Shown: positions 8,759-18,139, numbered from the stretch's first letter. The stretch is 44,062 nucleotides of DNA from an uncultured Oscillospiraceae bacterium (GCA_905197685.1 CAJJZS010000015.1:1-44062), one strand, 5' to 3'. Notes: generated by a model not told the origin, from the letters alone. Numbers and translations are program-made.

Positions 8759-11161
8759 CTAATCTAAGTTCCAGATATTGTGCGCATATTCCTGGATTGC
8801 GCGGTCGGCGCAGAAATAACCGGCTTGCGCGATGTTGTTCAGCGACATCTTCTGCCACTTGCTTTGGTCATGGCGGTAAACAGAAAGGGCAAGTTTTCTG
8901 ACCTTATCATAGGAATCAAAATCACGAAGCGCCATATATGGGTCGTTGTTTTTGAGCGAATCGGCAATCTGTTCAAATCGCTCTCCGGCAATATTGTTGT
9001 GAATCATGTCAATTGACTGTTTCAGAACAGGGTTGCTTAAATAAAGCTCGTTTGGATAGTAGCCTTCGGACTTGAGTTTGTTGACCTCGTCGGTATTCAT
9101 GCCGAACACAAAGATGTTGTCTTTGCCCACCGATTCGCCGATTTCCACATTTGCGCCGTCCCAGGTGCCTAAGGTAACGGCTCCGTTGAGCATCAGCTTC
9201 ATGTTTCCGGTTCCCGAAGCCTCGGTTCCTGCCAAAGAGATTTGTTCCGAAATTTCACTGGCAGGCATCAGCAGTTCGGAGAGGGTGACGCGGTAATCTT
9301 CCAGATAAACAATTTTTAGAATATCTCTGGTCTGTGGGTCTTGTTCAATCATTTTGCCAAGGCAGAAGATGAACTTGATAATCTGTTTTGCCATATAATA
9401 TCCGGGCGCGGCTTTTGCGCCGAAAATAAAGGTAGTCGGCTGAATATCCGCATGAGGATTGGTTTTGATTTCGTTATAAAGAGAGAGGATATGCAGGGCG
9501 TTGAGATGCTGGCGTTTGTATTCGTGCAGACGCTTTACCTGGACATCGAACAGAGAGTTCGGGTCGATGATCTGTCCGGTATGCTGCCGAATATACTCGG
9601 CAAAATCCTGTTTGTTTGCAAGCTTGATTGCCGCAAGTTTCTGCTGAACCTGTTTATCATCCTGATATTTCAGCAGTTTTTGCAGCTGCGGCATATCGTG
9701 CATAAATTCGTCACCAATCAGTTCCTTAATCAAACCGGTTAAGCGGGGATTGGACTGATAAAGCCACCGGCGGGAGGCAATTCCGTTGGTTACGCTTTGG
9801 AATTTGTACGGTTGGATTTTATAAAAATCGTGGAACAGCGTTTGTTTTAAGATGTCGCTGTGCAGAGAGGAAACGCCGTTGACACTGTGCGAGCCGACAA
9901 TGCTTAAATTTGCCATGCGGATTTGATGCTCCTGAACGATTGCCATGCGGGAGACGGTGTATCCGTCCAGATGGAACTGTTCGGTGAGTTGGCGGCAGAA
10001 ACGGTTGTTGATTTCTACAATAATCTGATAGATTCTTGGCAGCAGGGTGCGGAACATATCCTCGTTCCAACATTCCAACGCTTCTTTCATAACGGTGTGG
10101 TTGGTGTAGGCGAAGGTGTTGCTCACAATCGTCCATGCCTGATCCCACGGGTAGCCACATTCGTCCAGCAAAATACGCATCAGTTCCGGGATTGCAAGGG
10201 CAGGGTGGGTATCGTTGATGTGGATTGCGTTTTTCTCCGCAAAGTTTTCCAGTGTGCCATACAGTTCCATGTGGCGGCGCACAATGTCGGAAACAGAGGC
10301 GGCAACCAGGAAATATTGCTGGCGCAGGCGCAGATTTTTTCCTGCCGGATGATTATCGTTCGGATATAAAATTTTGCTGATAACCTCGGCGTTGGAGTTC
10401 TGTCCCAAAGCGTGGAGATAGTCCCCACGGTTAAAGGCTTCCATATCCAAAGCGGGTTGTTTTGCGCTCCAGACACGCAGGACGCTGACACCTTTACCGT
10501 CATAGCCGGAAATCATAATATCGTACGGAACAGCTTTTACCGTAGTGTAATCCTTGTGAAGAACATGATGGTATCCGTAGTCCCAAAATTCCTCGATGCG
10601 TCCTCCGAAATTAACATCAACGGTGTGTTCCGGAACACATTCCAGCCACACTTCGCCGCCGGGCAGCCAGTTGTCGGGCAGCTCGGTCTGCCAACCGTCG
10701 ATAATTTTCTGTTTAAAGATTCCGAATTCGTACAGAATGGAATATCCCATCGCAGGATAACCGCAGGTTGCCAACGCGTCCATAAAGCAGGCGGCAAGGC
10801 GACCCAGTCCGCCGTTGCCCAAGCCGGCGTCGGGTTCCAGTTCAAACAGGTTTTCCATCTTTACATTATATTCTTTTAATGCGGCGTTAAACTCGTCGGC
10901 AAGCTCAAGATTGTAGACAGAATTTTTTAAAGATCTTCCCAGCAAAAATTCCATACACAGGTAATAGGTTTGTTTTTGCCCCTTTGCGTTGCAGCCCGCC
11001 ATAAAGTGGCGGCGTTTTTCCTTTAAAATTTTGCGAACAATAGAGGCGCACGCTTTATAAAAAACTTCATCGGAGGCAAAGCTCAGGGAAATTCCCATTG
11101 ATTCAAGCTCCGCAAGCAGCATGGATTTAATCTGCTGCGAGGTGATTTTGGTTGTCTGCAT
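8759..11161 (-). CDS. glgP: Glycogen/starch/alpha-glucan phosphorylase
   Basis: 800 residues, typical for the GT35 family. It releases glucose 1-phosphate from alpha-1,4-glucan ends using pyridoxal phosphate. The PLP lysine lies in 'SGTGNMKLMLNG' (Lys about 655). Also seen are 'GNGGLGRLAACF', 'WGWGYGHH'-type 'DYGYHHV', 'NDTHPALAIPELMR', and 'VQVKRLHEYKRQHLN' (read 'DVQVKRLHEYKRQ'). It is cotranscribed with the GH13 gene downstream: the phosphorylase shortens outer chains and the GH13 enzyme would deal with branch remnants. The annotated ATG follows AGGTGGAAATCTT. Confidence 0.96.
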   Translation of the reverse strand: MQTTKITSQQIKSMLLAELESMGISLSFASDEVFYKACASIVRKILKEKRRHFMAGCNAKGQKQTYYLCMEFLLGRSLKNSVYNLELADEFNAALKEYNVKMENLFELEPDAGLGNGGLGRLAACFMDALATCGYPAMGYSILYEFGIFKQKIIDGWQTELPDNWLPGGEVWLECVPEHTVDVNFGGRIEEFWDYGYHHVLHKDYTTVKAVPYDIMISGYDGKGVSVLRVWSAKQPALDMEAFNRGDYLHALGQNSNAEVISKILYPNDNHPAGKNLRLRQQYFLVAASVSDIVRRHMELYGTLENFAEKNAIHINDTHPALAIPELMRILLDECGYPWDQAWTIVSNTFAYTNHTVMKEALECWNEDMFRTLLPRIYQIIVEINNRFCRQLTEQFHLDGYTVSRMAIVQEHQIRMANLSIVGSHSVNGVSSLHSDILKQTLFHDFYKIQPYKFQSVTNGIASRRWLYQSNPRLTGLIKELIGDEFMHDMPQLQKLLKYQDDKQVQQKLAAIKLANKQDFAEYIRQHTGQIIDPNSLFDVQVKRLHEYKRQHLNALHILSLYNEIKTNPHADIQPTTFIFGAKAAPGYYMAKQIIKFIFCLGKMIEQDPQTRDILKIVYLEDYRVTLSELLMPASEISEQISLAGTEASGTGNMKLMLNGAVTLGTWDGANVEIGESVGKDNIFVFGMNTDEVNKLKSEGYYPNELYLSNPVLKQSIDMIHNNIAGERFEQIADSLKNNDPYMALRDFDSYDKVRKLALSVYRHDQSKWQKMSLNNIAQAGYFCADRAIQEYAHNIWNLD

Positions 11162-11274
11162 AAGATTTCCACCTTTTCTCCGCGCAAAATATCAAAAAAC
11201 AAGGCAAAAGGCTCCGCGCGGAAGATACCTTTTTCATCATACAAACGAGGACAGAAAAAATCTTTCCACTTCAA

Positions 11275-11303
11275 ATTATAGTATATTACGGGTGCGAAAA
11301 CAA
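11275..11303 (-). promoter_or_regulatory. Promoter of the glgP-GH13 operon
   Basis: On the minus strand: TTGTTT (11298-11303), 17-nt spacer, TATAAT (11275-11280). The leader to the ATG is about 105 nt. The 355-bp gap 11162-11517 holds this promoter and the zapA promoter; nothing else is recognised in it. Confidence 0.75.
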
Positions 11304-11448
11304 GAAAAAAGACTGTAAAGAAATTGATTTGTAGCATGATTCACAGATTTTAGATTATAATTTTTTCCGAAATAAAATTTTCTTCGTTAATTTTGGCAGT
11401 TTTTTAGAAAATCTTTGTCTTTCTTCCATAAAACTGTCGGGATTGGAC

Positions 11449-11478
11449 TTTACTTTAAGTGTGCAAATCATATATAAT
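11449..11478 (+). promoter_or_regulatory. Probable promoter of zapA
   Basis: TTTACT at 11449-11454, an 18-nt spacer, and TATAAT at 11473-11478. The -10 is perfect and the -35 moderate. Confidence 0.55.
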
Positions 11479-11517
11479 AAGAGTAAAAGAAAAAACAGAA
11501 CAGAAAGGGTGATTTGT

Positions 11518-11874
11518 GTGGCGGGACAGAACAAAATCAGAGTGGAAATTTGCGGGTCAAGATATGTGGTTTCTTCCAACGAGCCGGCGGAGTATGTCAA
11601 ACGCCTTGTCAACATCATTGAAAATAAGGTGAAAAACATCATGGATTCCAGCCCGAGCGTTACGCTCAATGACGCGTACTTTTTAACGATGCTCGGCTAT
11701 GCGGATCTTTATGAAAAAAGCGAACAGAATGCCGACCATATCCGCGCCCAACTGACCGGTTATCTGGAAGAGGCGGCAAAGGCAAAGCTGGAAGCGGACG
11801 AGCTGAAAAAGGAAAATGAAAAGCTGAAAAGGGAAATCGAGATTCTGCGGCAGAATCTCGGCAGAGAGCATTGA
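11518..11874 (+). CDS. zapA: Cell division protein ZapA
   Basis: 118 residues from GTG 11518, with AGAAAGGG 8 nt upstream. The in-frame reading extends further upstream but overlaps the promoter. The N-terminal 'KIRVEICGSRYVVSSNEPAEYVKRL' is the ZapA fold, and the C-terminal ~45 residues ('AAKAKLEADELKKENEKLKRE') form a coiled coil. ZapA cross-links FtsZ filaments at midcell. After the TGA stop at 11872 the same frame stays open for 50 codons (see next entry), so the gene may be a shortened form of a longer protein. Confidence 0.88.
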   Translation: MAGQNKIRVEICGSRYVVSSNEPAEYVKRLVNIIENKVKNIMDSSPSVTLNDAYFLTMLGYADLYEKSEQNADHIRAQLTGYLEEAAKAKLEADELKKENEKLKREIEILRQNLGREH

Positions 11875-12027
11875 AGGAGCCCACTGGAAGCGGCAGAGTT
11901 TGCAACGATGAACGAACTGCTCTTCCAGCCTGAAGAGGGCACAACCAACGATTACGGTGAAGACGAGTATGAATATGATTACGAAAATTCGCCGCAGCAA
12001 ACACAGCAAACGGAAAGAGGAGTTTAA
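11875..12027 (+). other. In-frame acidic tail after the zapA stop codon
   Basis: Directly after TGA 11872-11874 the zapA frame continues without a stop to TAA 12025-12027. It encodes 50 residues that include 'NDYGEDEYEYDYENS' and a Gln/Thr-rich end. The only internal ATG (11908) has no ribosome binding site; AAGGAG at 11874-11879 could serve a CTG at 11884. It is either the former ZapA C-terminus separated by a nonsense mutation, a reinitiated small ORF, or chance. The ribosome binding site of the next gene lies inside it. Confidence 0.45.
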
Positions 12028-12030
12028 ACA

Positions 12031-12525
12031 GTGACGCAATATCAGTTTCGTAAAGCGCAGCCGGAAGATGTAGATGATATTATTCGGATTATTGCGGAGC
12101 GGATTCGCTGGATGGATGAAAAAAGTTTGTACCAGTGGAACCGCACCAACTATATGCAGCGCTATCCGCGGGAATACTTTTTGGCAAGGATTGATGCCGG
12201 TGAGTTTTACTTAGCATATACGCCGCAGGAGATTGTGGGGATTATGGCTCTTTTTACCGAGGACGAACGGTGGTCGGAGGACGAGCCGAAAAACTGCTAC
12301 TATGTCCATCATTTGGCGACCAAACCAAACTGCTCGGGAGCAGGCAAAGCGCTGCTTTCTTTCTGCGAACAGCTTTCCAAACAGGAGGGCAAAGAGGTGA
12401 TTCGCTTGGATTGTCAAAAAGGCAACGAACGGCTTAATGCCTTCTATCAGTCGCTTGGCTATGAGGCGGTAGGACCGATGGTCGAAGATGACTACGAGGG
12501 AATCAAAAGAGAAAAACAGTTATAA
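12031..12525 (+). CDS. GNAT family N-acetyltransferase
   Basis: 164 residues from GTG 12031, with GGAAAGAGGAG upstream. Single GNAT domain: the N-terminal 'RKAQPEDVDDIIRIIAERIRWMDEK', then 'YYVHHLATKPNCSGAGKALLSFCEQL' giving the core strand and acetyl-CoA loop, then 'RLDCQKGNERLNAFYQSLGYEAVG'. The acceptor substrate cannot be inferred. It is probably cotranscribed with zapA, and a GC-rich hairpin follows. Confidence 0.85.
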   Translation: MTQYQFRKAQPEDVDDIIRIIAERIRWMDEKSLYQWNRTNYMQRYPREYFLARIDAGEFYLAYTPQEIVGIMALFTEDERWSEDEPKNCYYVHHLATKPNCSGAGKALLSFCEQLSKQEGKEVIRLDCQKGNERLNAFYQSLGYEAVGPMVEDDYEGIKREKQL

Positions 12526-12531
12526 CAAAGA

Positions 12532-12556
12532 GGGGAGGGCGAAAACACCCTCCCTG
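12532..12556 (+). terminator. Hairpin after the GNAT gene
   Basis: AGGGGAGGG / CCCTCCCT stem with a short CGAAAACA loop, then GCGTTTGTTTTT. A plausible terminator or attenuator before the U32 gene, whose ATG is 33 nt further on. Confidence 0.6.
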
Positions 12557-12588
12557 CGTTTGTTTTTGGGTATGGGAAAGGAATTTAT

Positions 12589-14652
12589 ATGAATCAGATA
12601 GAATTATTGGCTCCGGCAGGAAATCTGGACAGCCTGATTGCCGGAGTACACAGCGGAGCGGACGTGGTTTATTTCGGAATCGGGGAATTAAACGCAAGGA
12701 GAAATGCCAAAAATTTTGACGAAGATTCGTTGCGGGAGGCTTCCCGTATTTGTAAGGAACGCGGAGTAAAAATGCACATGACGGTGAACACAATGGTGTA
12801 TGACCGAGAATATGACGCGGTTTTGCGCACGGTGGAACTTGCCTGCAAATATGGGGTGGACGCCTTGATTGTGCAGGATTTGGGTGTGGCGCAGCTTGTG
12901 CGCCGCGTTGCTCCGCAGATGAAGCTGCACGCGTCCACACAGTTGACCGTTCACAATGTTTCGGGAGCAAAACAGGCAAAGGAACTTGGATTTTCCCGTG
13001 TGGTGCTTGCCCGCGAGATGAGCAGAGAAGAAATTTTGCAGATTACAAAACAGGTTCCGATTGAAACGGAGGTGTTTGTACACGGCGCGCTTTGTATGTG
13101 TGTTTCCGGTCAGTGCTATATGAGTTCGGTTATCGGGGAACGCAGCGGAAACAGGGGATTGTGCGCGCAGCCGTGCCGCCTGCCTTTTTCCAGCGGAAGA
13201 AAAGGGGACAACGGGTATGCCCTTTCCTTAAAGGATTTAAGCCTTGCAGACCGTGTGAGGGAGCTGACAGAACTGGGGGTATGTTCTTTTAAGATTGAGG
13301 GAAGAATGAAGCGACCGGAATATGTTGCGGCGGCAGTCAGCCAGTTCCGTCGGGCTTTGCAAGGTCAGCAGGCAGATATGGAATTGATGGCGGCGGTCTT
13401 TTCCCGCAGCGGCTTTACACAGGGGTATTTTGACGGAAAAACAGGTCCGGAGATGTTTGGAATCCGACAGAAAGAGGATGTTTTATCAGGTCAGAAGGTA
13501 CTCAAACAATTAAACGACTTGGCTGCGAAGGAAACCCCGAGGGTAGGGGTGGATTTTACATTTTGTATGCCAAAGGACGCCCCCGTATCGCTGACAGCCA
13601 AAGATTTGCAGGGAAACAGTGTGACCGTACAGGGAGAAATTGCGCAGCAGGCGCTCAATCGTCCAACCGATGAGGAATTGGTGCGCCGCAGTATGGAAAA
13701 GATGGGAGGTACCTTTTATTATCTCAATTCTTTAAAAACAGAGATAGATGAAGGGTTAATCTATCCGGCTTCCCAGATGAATCTGCTGAGAAGGCAGGCG
13801 CTGGAGCAATTAACCCGACAAAGAGGAAAGATTCAACCGATTCCCTTTGAACCGGTTGAAAAGTTAAAGGCAGTTTCCCACTCCACAAAACAGATGGCTT
13901 TTCGCGCGCAGGTGCGGCAGATTTCTCAAATTACCGAAAATATGGCGCAGCAGTGCGAATTGTTGATTGTGCCGCTGAACGAGCTTTTAAAAAATGCAAA
14001 ATTGTTGGAGAAAAGGTGGATTTCCAAAATTGCGGTATCCTTGCCGAGAGTTGTTTTTGGAGATGATGAAAAACAGCTGAAAAATCAGCTGACAGAATGT
14101 AAAAATTTGGGAATCACCCGGCTGTCTGTCGGAAATTTGGGCGGCGTGTACTTGGGACGGGAGATGGGATTTACCGTACACGGAGAATACGGATTGAATA
14201 TTGCAAACAGCGGTTGTCTGGAAGAATACCGAAAATTGGGTTTGCAGGACGCCTTGCTTTCCTTTGAGCTTTCGATGGCGAGGGCAAGAGCAATCGGAGG
14301 GGAGCTGCCGCGCGGAATTTTCCTTTACGGAAAGATGCCGCTGATGGTAACACGAAACTGTCCGATTCGCTTAGGAGGCTGCAAGGACTGCAAAGGATTT
14401 GGGACAATGCAGGACAGAAAAAAGGAAGTGTTTGAAGTTCGCTGTACCGAACGCAAATATTCCGAGGTGTTTAACAGTAAGCCGCTGTATCTGGCGGATA
14501 AACCGGAAGAGCTGCAAGGTTTTGATTACGGTCTGCTTTACTTTACTTCGGAAACTCCGAAACAGGCAGATAAAATTTTGTCCGCTTATCTGCAAACCCA
14601 TCGTTCAATGGAAGAGATAACCAGAGGATTATACTACAGAAATGTAAAATAG
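12589..14652 (+). CDS. U32 family peptidase-like protein
   Basis: 687 residues. The N-terminal half is the U32/PrtC fold: 'ELLAPAGNLDSLIAGVHSGADVVYFG', 'MHMTVNTMVYDRE' and 'LHASTQLTVHN'. The Cys cluster 'FVHGALCMCVSGQCYMSS' and 'GLCAQPCRLPF' is followed by 'SLKDLSLADRV' and 'FKIEGRMKRPEYV'. A second domain (from about residue 370) matches the collagenase-like DUF3656 region, with a C-terminal 'CPIRLGGCKDC' cluster. Related proteins RlhA and TrhO/TrhP hydroxylate 23S rRNA or tRNA with prephenate-derived cofactors, so RNA hydroxylation is at least as likely as proteolysis. It lies 10 bp ahead of dut. Confidence 0.9.
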   Translation: MNQIELLAPAGNLDSLIAGVHSGADVVYFGIGELNARRNAKNFDEDSLREASRICKERGVKMHMTVNTMVYDREYDAVLRTVELACKYGVDALIVQDLGVAQLVRRVAPQMKLHASTQLTVHNVSGAKQAKELGFSRVVLAREMSREEILQITKQVPIETEVFVHGALCMCVSGQCYMSSVIGERSGNRGLCAQPCRLPFSSGRKGDNGYALSLKDLSLADRVRELTELGVCSFKIEGRMKRPEYVAAAVSQFRRALQGQQADMELMAAVFSRSGFTQGYFDGKTGPEMFGIRQKEDVLSGQKVLKQLNDLAAKETPRVGVDFTFCMPKDAPVSLTAKDLQGNSVTVQGEIAQQALNRPTDEELVRRSMEKMGGTFYYLNSLKTEIDEGLIYPASQMNLLRRQALEQLTRQRGKIQPIPFEPVEKLKAVSHSTKQMAFRAQVRQISQITENMAQQCELLIVPLNELLKNAKLLEKRWISKIAVSLPRVVFGDDEKQLKNQLTECKNLGITRLSVGNLGGVYLGREMGFTVHGEYGLNIANSGCLEEYRKLGLQDALLSFELSMARARAIGGELPRGIFLYGKMPLMVTRNCPIRLGGCKDCKGFGTMQDRKKEVFEVRCTERKYSEVFNSKPLYLADKPEELQGFDYGLLYFTSETPKQADKILSAYLQTHRSMEEITRGLYYRNVK

Positions 14653-14662
14653 GAGGAAAAAG

Positions 14663-15103
14663 ATGTCGCTGTTAAAAGTAAAAAAATTAAGAGAAGACGC
14701 GCAGCTTCCAAGCCGAGCAACACAGGGGAGCGCAGGATATGACCTGTATGCCTGTTTAGACCGGGAAATGACGGTTGCAGCAGGAGAAACAGTGAAAATC
14801 CCGACCGGAATTGCGATTGAACTGGAAAGCAGCGGATTTGCGGCATTTGTATTTGCACGCAGCTCGATGGGAACAAAGCACAGCGTGATTCCTGCCAACG
14901 CAGTCGGTGTAATAGATTCCGACTATCGGGGCGAAGTTTGCGTCTTTTTAAAAAATTATTCGCAAACAGATTATACGGTGCAGCCACAGGACAGGGTAGC
15001 GCAGTTGATTATCCTGCCGGTGGAGCTGCCACAGTTGGAGGAAGTGGACGAGCTTTCCGATACGCAGCGAGGAGACGGGGGATTCGGTTCTACCGGAAAA
15101 TAG
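14663..15103 (+). CDS. dut: dUTP diphosphatase
   Basis: 146-residue trimeric dUTPase. Five conserved motifs are visible: 'GSAGYDLYA', 'ARSSMGTK', 'GVIDSDYRGEVCVFLKN', 'GDRVAQLII'-type 'QDRVAQLII' and 'RGDGGFGSTG' at the C-terminus. It hydrolyses dUTP to dUMP, keeping uracil out of DNA. The ATG at 14663 follows AGGAGGAAAAAG, an ideal ribosome binding site, and the gene is probably cotranscribed with the U32 gene and maf. Confidence 0.97.
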   Translation: MSLLKVKKLREDAQLPSRATQGSAGYDLYACLDREMTVAAGETVKIPTGIAIELESSGFAAFVFARSSMGTKHSVIPANAVGVIDSDYRGEVCVFLKNYSQTDYTVQPQDRVAQLIILPVELPQLEEVDELSDTQRGDGGFGSTGK

Positions 15104-15147
15104 GCTGTAATAAATAAAAAGACAGAACAGGGAAAGGAGAAAAACAA

Positions 15148-15723
15148 ATGAATTTGGTTTTGGCTTCACAATCTCCGAGAAGGAGAGAGTTGCTTTCGTT
15201 GATTCAAAAAGATTTTACCGTACAGTCAAGCTGTGTGGAGGAGATTGTGCCGGAAGGATTAACCGCAGAGGAAACGGTTGTTTACCTTGCAAAATTAAAG
15301 GCGGAAGAAGTGGCGCAGCGGTTAAAAACAAGCCCGGATTCACAAAAGACTGTTGTAATAGGAGCGGATACCGTTGTGGTGTTGGACGGGGAAATTATGG
15401 GCAAACCCAAAGACCGCGATGACTGTATTCGGATGATTTCTCTGCTTTCCGGCAGACAGCATGAGGTATATACCGGAGTTGCCATTGTAGTAAAAGGGCA
15501 GACAGAATCGTTTTATCAAAGGACAGCAGTGCGTTTCCTTGATTTAACGAAAGAAGAAATCGAGTGGTACGCCTCTTTACAGGAACCGTATGACAAGGCG
15601 GGAGCTTACGGAATACAGGGCTTTGGCAGCTTGCTGGTAGAAGGAATTGACGGGGATTATTTTAATGTGATGGGTCTGCCGGTAGCGGCTTTAAACCGCA
15701 GACTGAAAAAATATTTGCAATAA
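15148..15723 (+). CDS. maf: Maf family nucleoside triphosphate pyrophosphatase
   Basis: 191 residues beginning with the Maf signature 'VLASQSPRRRELLSLI', with 'VIGADTVVVLDGEIMGKPKD', 'LSGRQHEVYTGVA' and 'YDKAGAYGIQGFGSLLVEGIDGDYFNVMGLP' (split here for length). It removes modified or non-canonical dTTP/UTP/CTP and is linked to septum formation in Bacillus subtilis. Its position just before mreB is the classic maf-mreBCD arrangement. The ATG follows GGAAAGGAG. Confidence 0.95.
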   Translation: MNLVLASQSPRRRELLSLIQKDFTVQSSCVEEIVPEGLTAEETVVYLAKLKAEEVAQRLKTSPDSQKTVVIGADTVVVLDGEIMGKPKDRDDCIRMISLLSGRQHEVYTGVAIVVKGQTESFYQRTAVRFLDLTKEEIEWYASLQEPYDKAGAYGIQGFGSLLVEGIDGDYFNVMGLPVAALNRRLKKYLQ

Positions 15724-15871
15724 TCCGAAAAATACAGCGTTTTATCGGGTCTGTCTTTGACAAAACAGAAAGTTCTTTGGCGATTTTAGACAGAGAATAA
15801 GCCCCGGGGCAGATAGGCTTGGTACAAATATCGTAATTTTTTCCCCCTTACAAAAAATTCAAAAAATCCTG

Positions 15872-15900
15872 TTGAGATTCGTACTTTTTCGGGTTATAAT
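15872..15900 (+). promoter_or_regulatory. Promoter of the mreBCD-pbp2 cluster
   Basis: TTGAGA at 15872-15877, a 17-nt spacer, and a perfect TATAAT at 15895-15900. It leaves a leader of about 170 nt before mreB. The 353-bp gap 15724-16076 holds nothing else that I recognise. Confidence 0.75.
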
Positions 15901-16076
15901 ATATAGGATAATGCGATTAGTCTGACTTTTTGACAATATAATAAAAGAACAGATAGGAAATAAAGGCAGAGAAAGCTTGTATTAAAAAACGGATAGACAA
16001 AGCGGTTGGGGAAAATGTTACGTTCGATGGGAACGGGAACTGCCGCAAAGGGTCATTTTGGCAGGAGGAAAACAGT

Positions 16077-17093
16077 ATGTTCGGAAAAGATATCGGTATT
16101 GATTTGGGTACGGCGAATACCCTGGTATTTATGAAGGGAAAAGGTATCATCATGCGCGAACCTTCGGTGGTTGCGGTGGATACCAGAAATTATACGGTAA
16201 AATATGTCGGTCAGGAAGCCAAAGACGTAATCGGCAGAACGCCGGGTTCCATCGTTGCGGTAAGACCGCTGAAAGACGGCGTTATCGCCGACTTTGATAT
16301 TACAGCAAGTATGTTGCAGATTTTTATCAAAAAAGCCTGCAATAATTCGATTTTTGCCCGCCCGAGGGTAGTTATCTGTATTCCGTCCGGCGTTACAGCA
16401 GTAGAACGCCGCGCGGTAAAGGAAGCGTCCCTCAAAGCCGGCGCGCGCACCGTTGCAATTATTGAAGAACCGATGGCGGCGGCAATCGGCGCAGGACTTC
16501 CTGTTGCGGAAGCTACCGGCAGCATGATTGTAGATATCGGCGGCGGCACCAGCGAAGTTGCGGTAATTTCGTTGGGCGGCATCGTTGCATCCCGTTCGGT
16601 TCGTGTGGGCGGAGATGAATTTGACTCGGCAATTATCCAGTACGTAAAGAAAAAATACAATCTCTTAATCGGTGACCGCACCGCAGAAAATATTAAAATT
16701 CAGATTGGTTCTGCTTATCCGTATGAAAACGAAGAACCGATGGAAATTAAAGGAAGAAACTTAGTGGACGGTTTGCCGAAAAACATGATGCTGCACCCGG
16801 ACGAGGTAAGGGAGGCTCTGGCAGATTCTGTTCTGTCGGTATTGGACGCAATCCGTACTACCCTGGAAAGAACTCCTCCGGAGCTGTCCGCAGATATTAT
16901 TGACCACGGCATTACATTAACCGGAGGCGGAGCGATGCTGCGCGGTTTGGATCAGCTGATTTCCAAAGAAACAGGAATGCCGGTTCAGGTTGCGGAAGAC
17001 CCGCTGGACTGCGTTGCTGCGGGAACCGGTAAACTGTTGGAGAACTTGAGCACCATGAAGGAGCTTCTCTCTGACGACGACTCGAAATATTAA
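16077..17093 (+). CDS. mreB: Rod shape-determining protein MreB
   Basis: 338 residues, an actin-like ATPase. Phosphate motifs 'DIGIDLGTANTLV' and 'MIVDIGGGTSEVAVISLGG', adenosine motif 'ITLTGGGAMLRGL', and 'IEEPMAAAIGAGLPV' are all present. It polymerises at the membrane and positions the elongation cell-wall machinery, which suggests rod or elongated cells. ATG 16077 follows GCAGGAGGAAAACAGT. Confidence 0.97.
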   Translation: MFGKDIGIDLGTANTLVFMKGKGIIMREPSVVAVDTRNYTVKYVGQEAKDVIGRTPGSIVAVRPLKDGVIADFDITASMLQIFIKKACNNSIFARPRVVICIPSGVTAVERRAVKEASLKAGARTVAIIEEPMAAAIGAGLPVAEATGSMIVDIGGGTSEVAVISLGGIVASRSVRVGGDEFDSAIIQYVKKKYNLLIGDRTAENIKIQIGSAYPYENEEPMEIKGRNLVDGLPKNMMLHPDEVREALADSVLSVLDAIRTTLERTPPELSADIIDHGITLTGGGAMLRGLDQLISKETGMPVQVAEDPLDCVAAGTGKLLENLSTMKELLSDDDSKY

Positions 17094-17104
17094 CAGTCTT
17101 TTGA

Positions 17105-17150
17105 ACGGCTGCCGGCGGAATTTTGACTTTCAGTCCGCAGGCAGCTTTCT
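17105..17150 (+). terminator. Hairpin between mreB and mreC
   Basis: GCTGCC-GGCGGA pairs with TCCGC-AGGCAGC across a 14-nt loop, followed by TTTCTGTTTTT. It probably attenuates expression between mreB and the downstream genes. Confidence 0.55.
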
Positions 17151-17203
17151 GTTTTTAAAATAAAGAATAAAGTAAGAAAAACGGGAAGGAGGAATGGATT
17201 CGA

Positions 17204-18118
17204 GTGAAAGAATTTTTTCACAGTTGGGTGTTTAAGGTGTTGGTGGCTTTAGCGGTTATTTTATTTGCATTTATGCTGCGCGCGACTGTCACGGTGGGAG
17301 CTTCCACCGTTGTGGAAGGGGTTGTCGGAACCATCACAGCTCCCTTTCAATCGGTAATCTCCGGTATCAGCGGCTCGGTAACGGGATTTTTAGACCGCTT
17401 TTTAAAGGCGGAGGAAATCTCGGAAGAGAATGAACAGTTGAAGGAAGAAAACCGCAAGCTGATTGAGCAGATGGTTGATTATGAAAATTATAAACATGAA
17501 AATGAGAGCTTAAAAAAGCAGCTGGAAATAGAGGAAGAAAATCCGGAATGGGAGACGATGACAGCCTTGGTTATCGGACGCGACCCCGCCGACCAGTTCT
17601 ATTCTTTTACGATTGATAAAGGCAGTCTGGACGGAGTTTCCTACCAGGATCCGGTTATTACATCGGACGGTTTGGTAGGCATTGTGTCGGAGGTGGGAAC
17701 TGTTTTTTCAAAAGTAACAACCATTTTGGATGTGCGCCTGAATGTGGCGTGTCAGGATGTGCGCACGCAGGACGTTGCTACCGTTTCGGGGGATATTGCT
17801 ATGGCGCAAAACGGACAGTGCAGAATGTCTTTGATTCCCAGGGAAAGCGGCGTGGCGCGCGGGGATATTATCCAAACGGCAGGCACATCGGGACTTTATC
17901 CGCAGGGCGTAGTAATCGGCAGAGTGAGCGAGGTGGATTTTGAACCGCAGGGAACAATGATGTATGCGGTGATTGAACCGACAAACGATATTAAAAATAT
18001 CAAGGATGTTGTGGTTATCACTTCCTTTAAGGGACAGGGCAGCAGTCTGAGCGGATTTGAAAATTCGCTGTCGGAGCCTCAGAACTCTTCCGAGGATTCT
18101 GCCAAGGCGGCAGAATAA
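17204..18118 (+). CDS. mreC: Rod shape-determining protein MreC
   Basis: 304 residues from GTG 17204 (upstream GGGAAGGAGGAATGG). Short cytoplasmic N-terminus, one membrane helix at about 10-32, a coiled coil at about 70-110 ('EENEQLKEENRKLIEQM'), then the MreC double beta-barrel ('VIGRDPADQFYSFTIDKGSLDGV', 'GDIIQTAGTSGLYPQGVVIG'). It links MreB to PBP2 outside the membrane. The low-complexity Ser/Glu-rich end is dispensable in the family. Confidence 0.95.
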   Translation: MKEFFHSWVFKVLVALAVILFAFMLRATVTVGASTVVEGVVGTITAPFQSVISGISGSVTGFLDRFLKAEEISEENEQLKEENRKLIEQMVDYENYKHENESLKKQLEIEEENPEWETMTALVIGRDPADQFYSFTIDKGSLDGVSYQDPVITSDGLVGIVSEVGTVFSKVTTILDVRLNVACQDVRTQDVATVSGDIAMAQNGQCRMSLIPRESGVARGDIIQTAGTSGLYPQGVVIGRVSEVDFEPQGTMMYAVIEPTNDIKNIKDVVVITSFKGQGSSLSGFENSLSEPQNSSEDSAKAAE

Positions 18119-18139
18119 CCCCGAAGAAAGGTGGCAGTT

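Noticed and set aside
8143..8901. 252-codon plus-strand frame
   Set aside because: Antisense shadow of the GH13 gene and the end of glgP.
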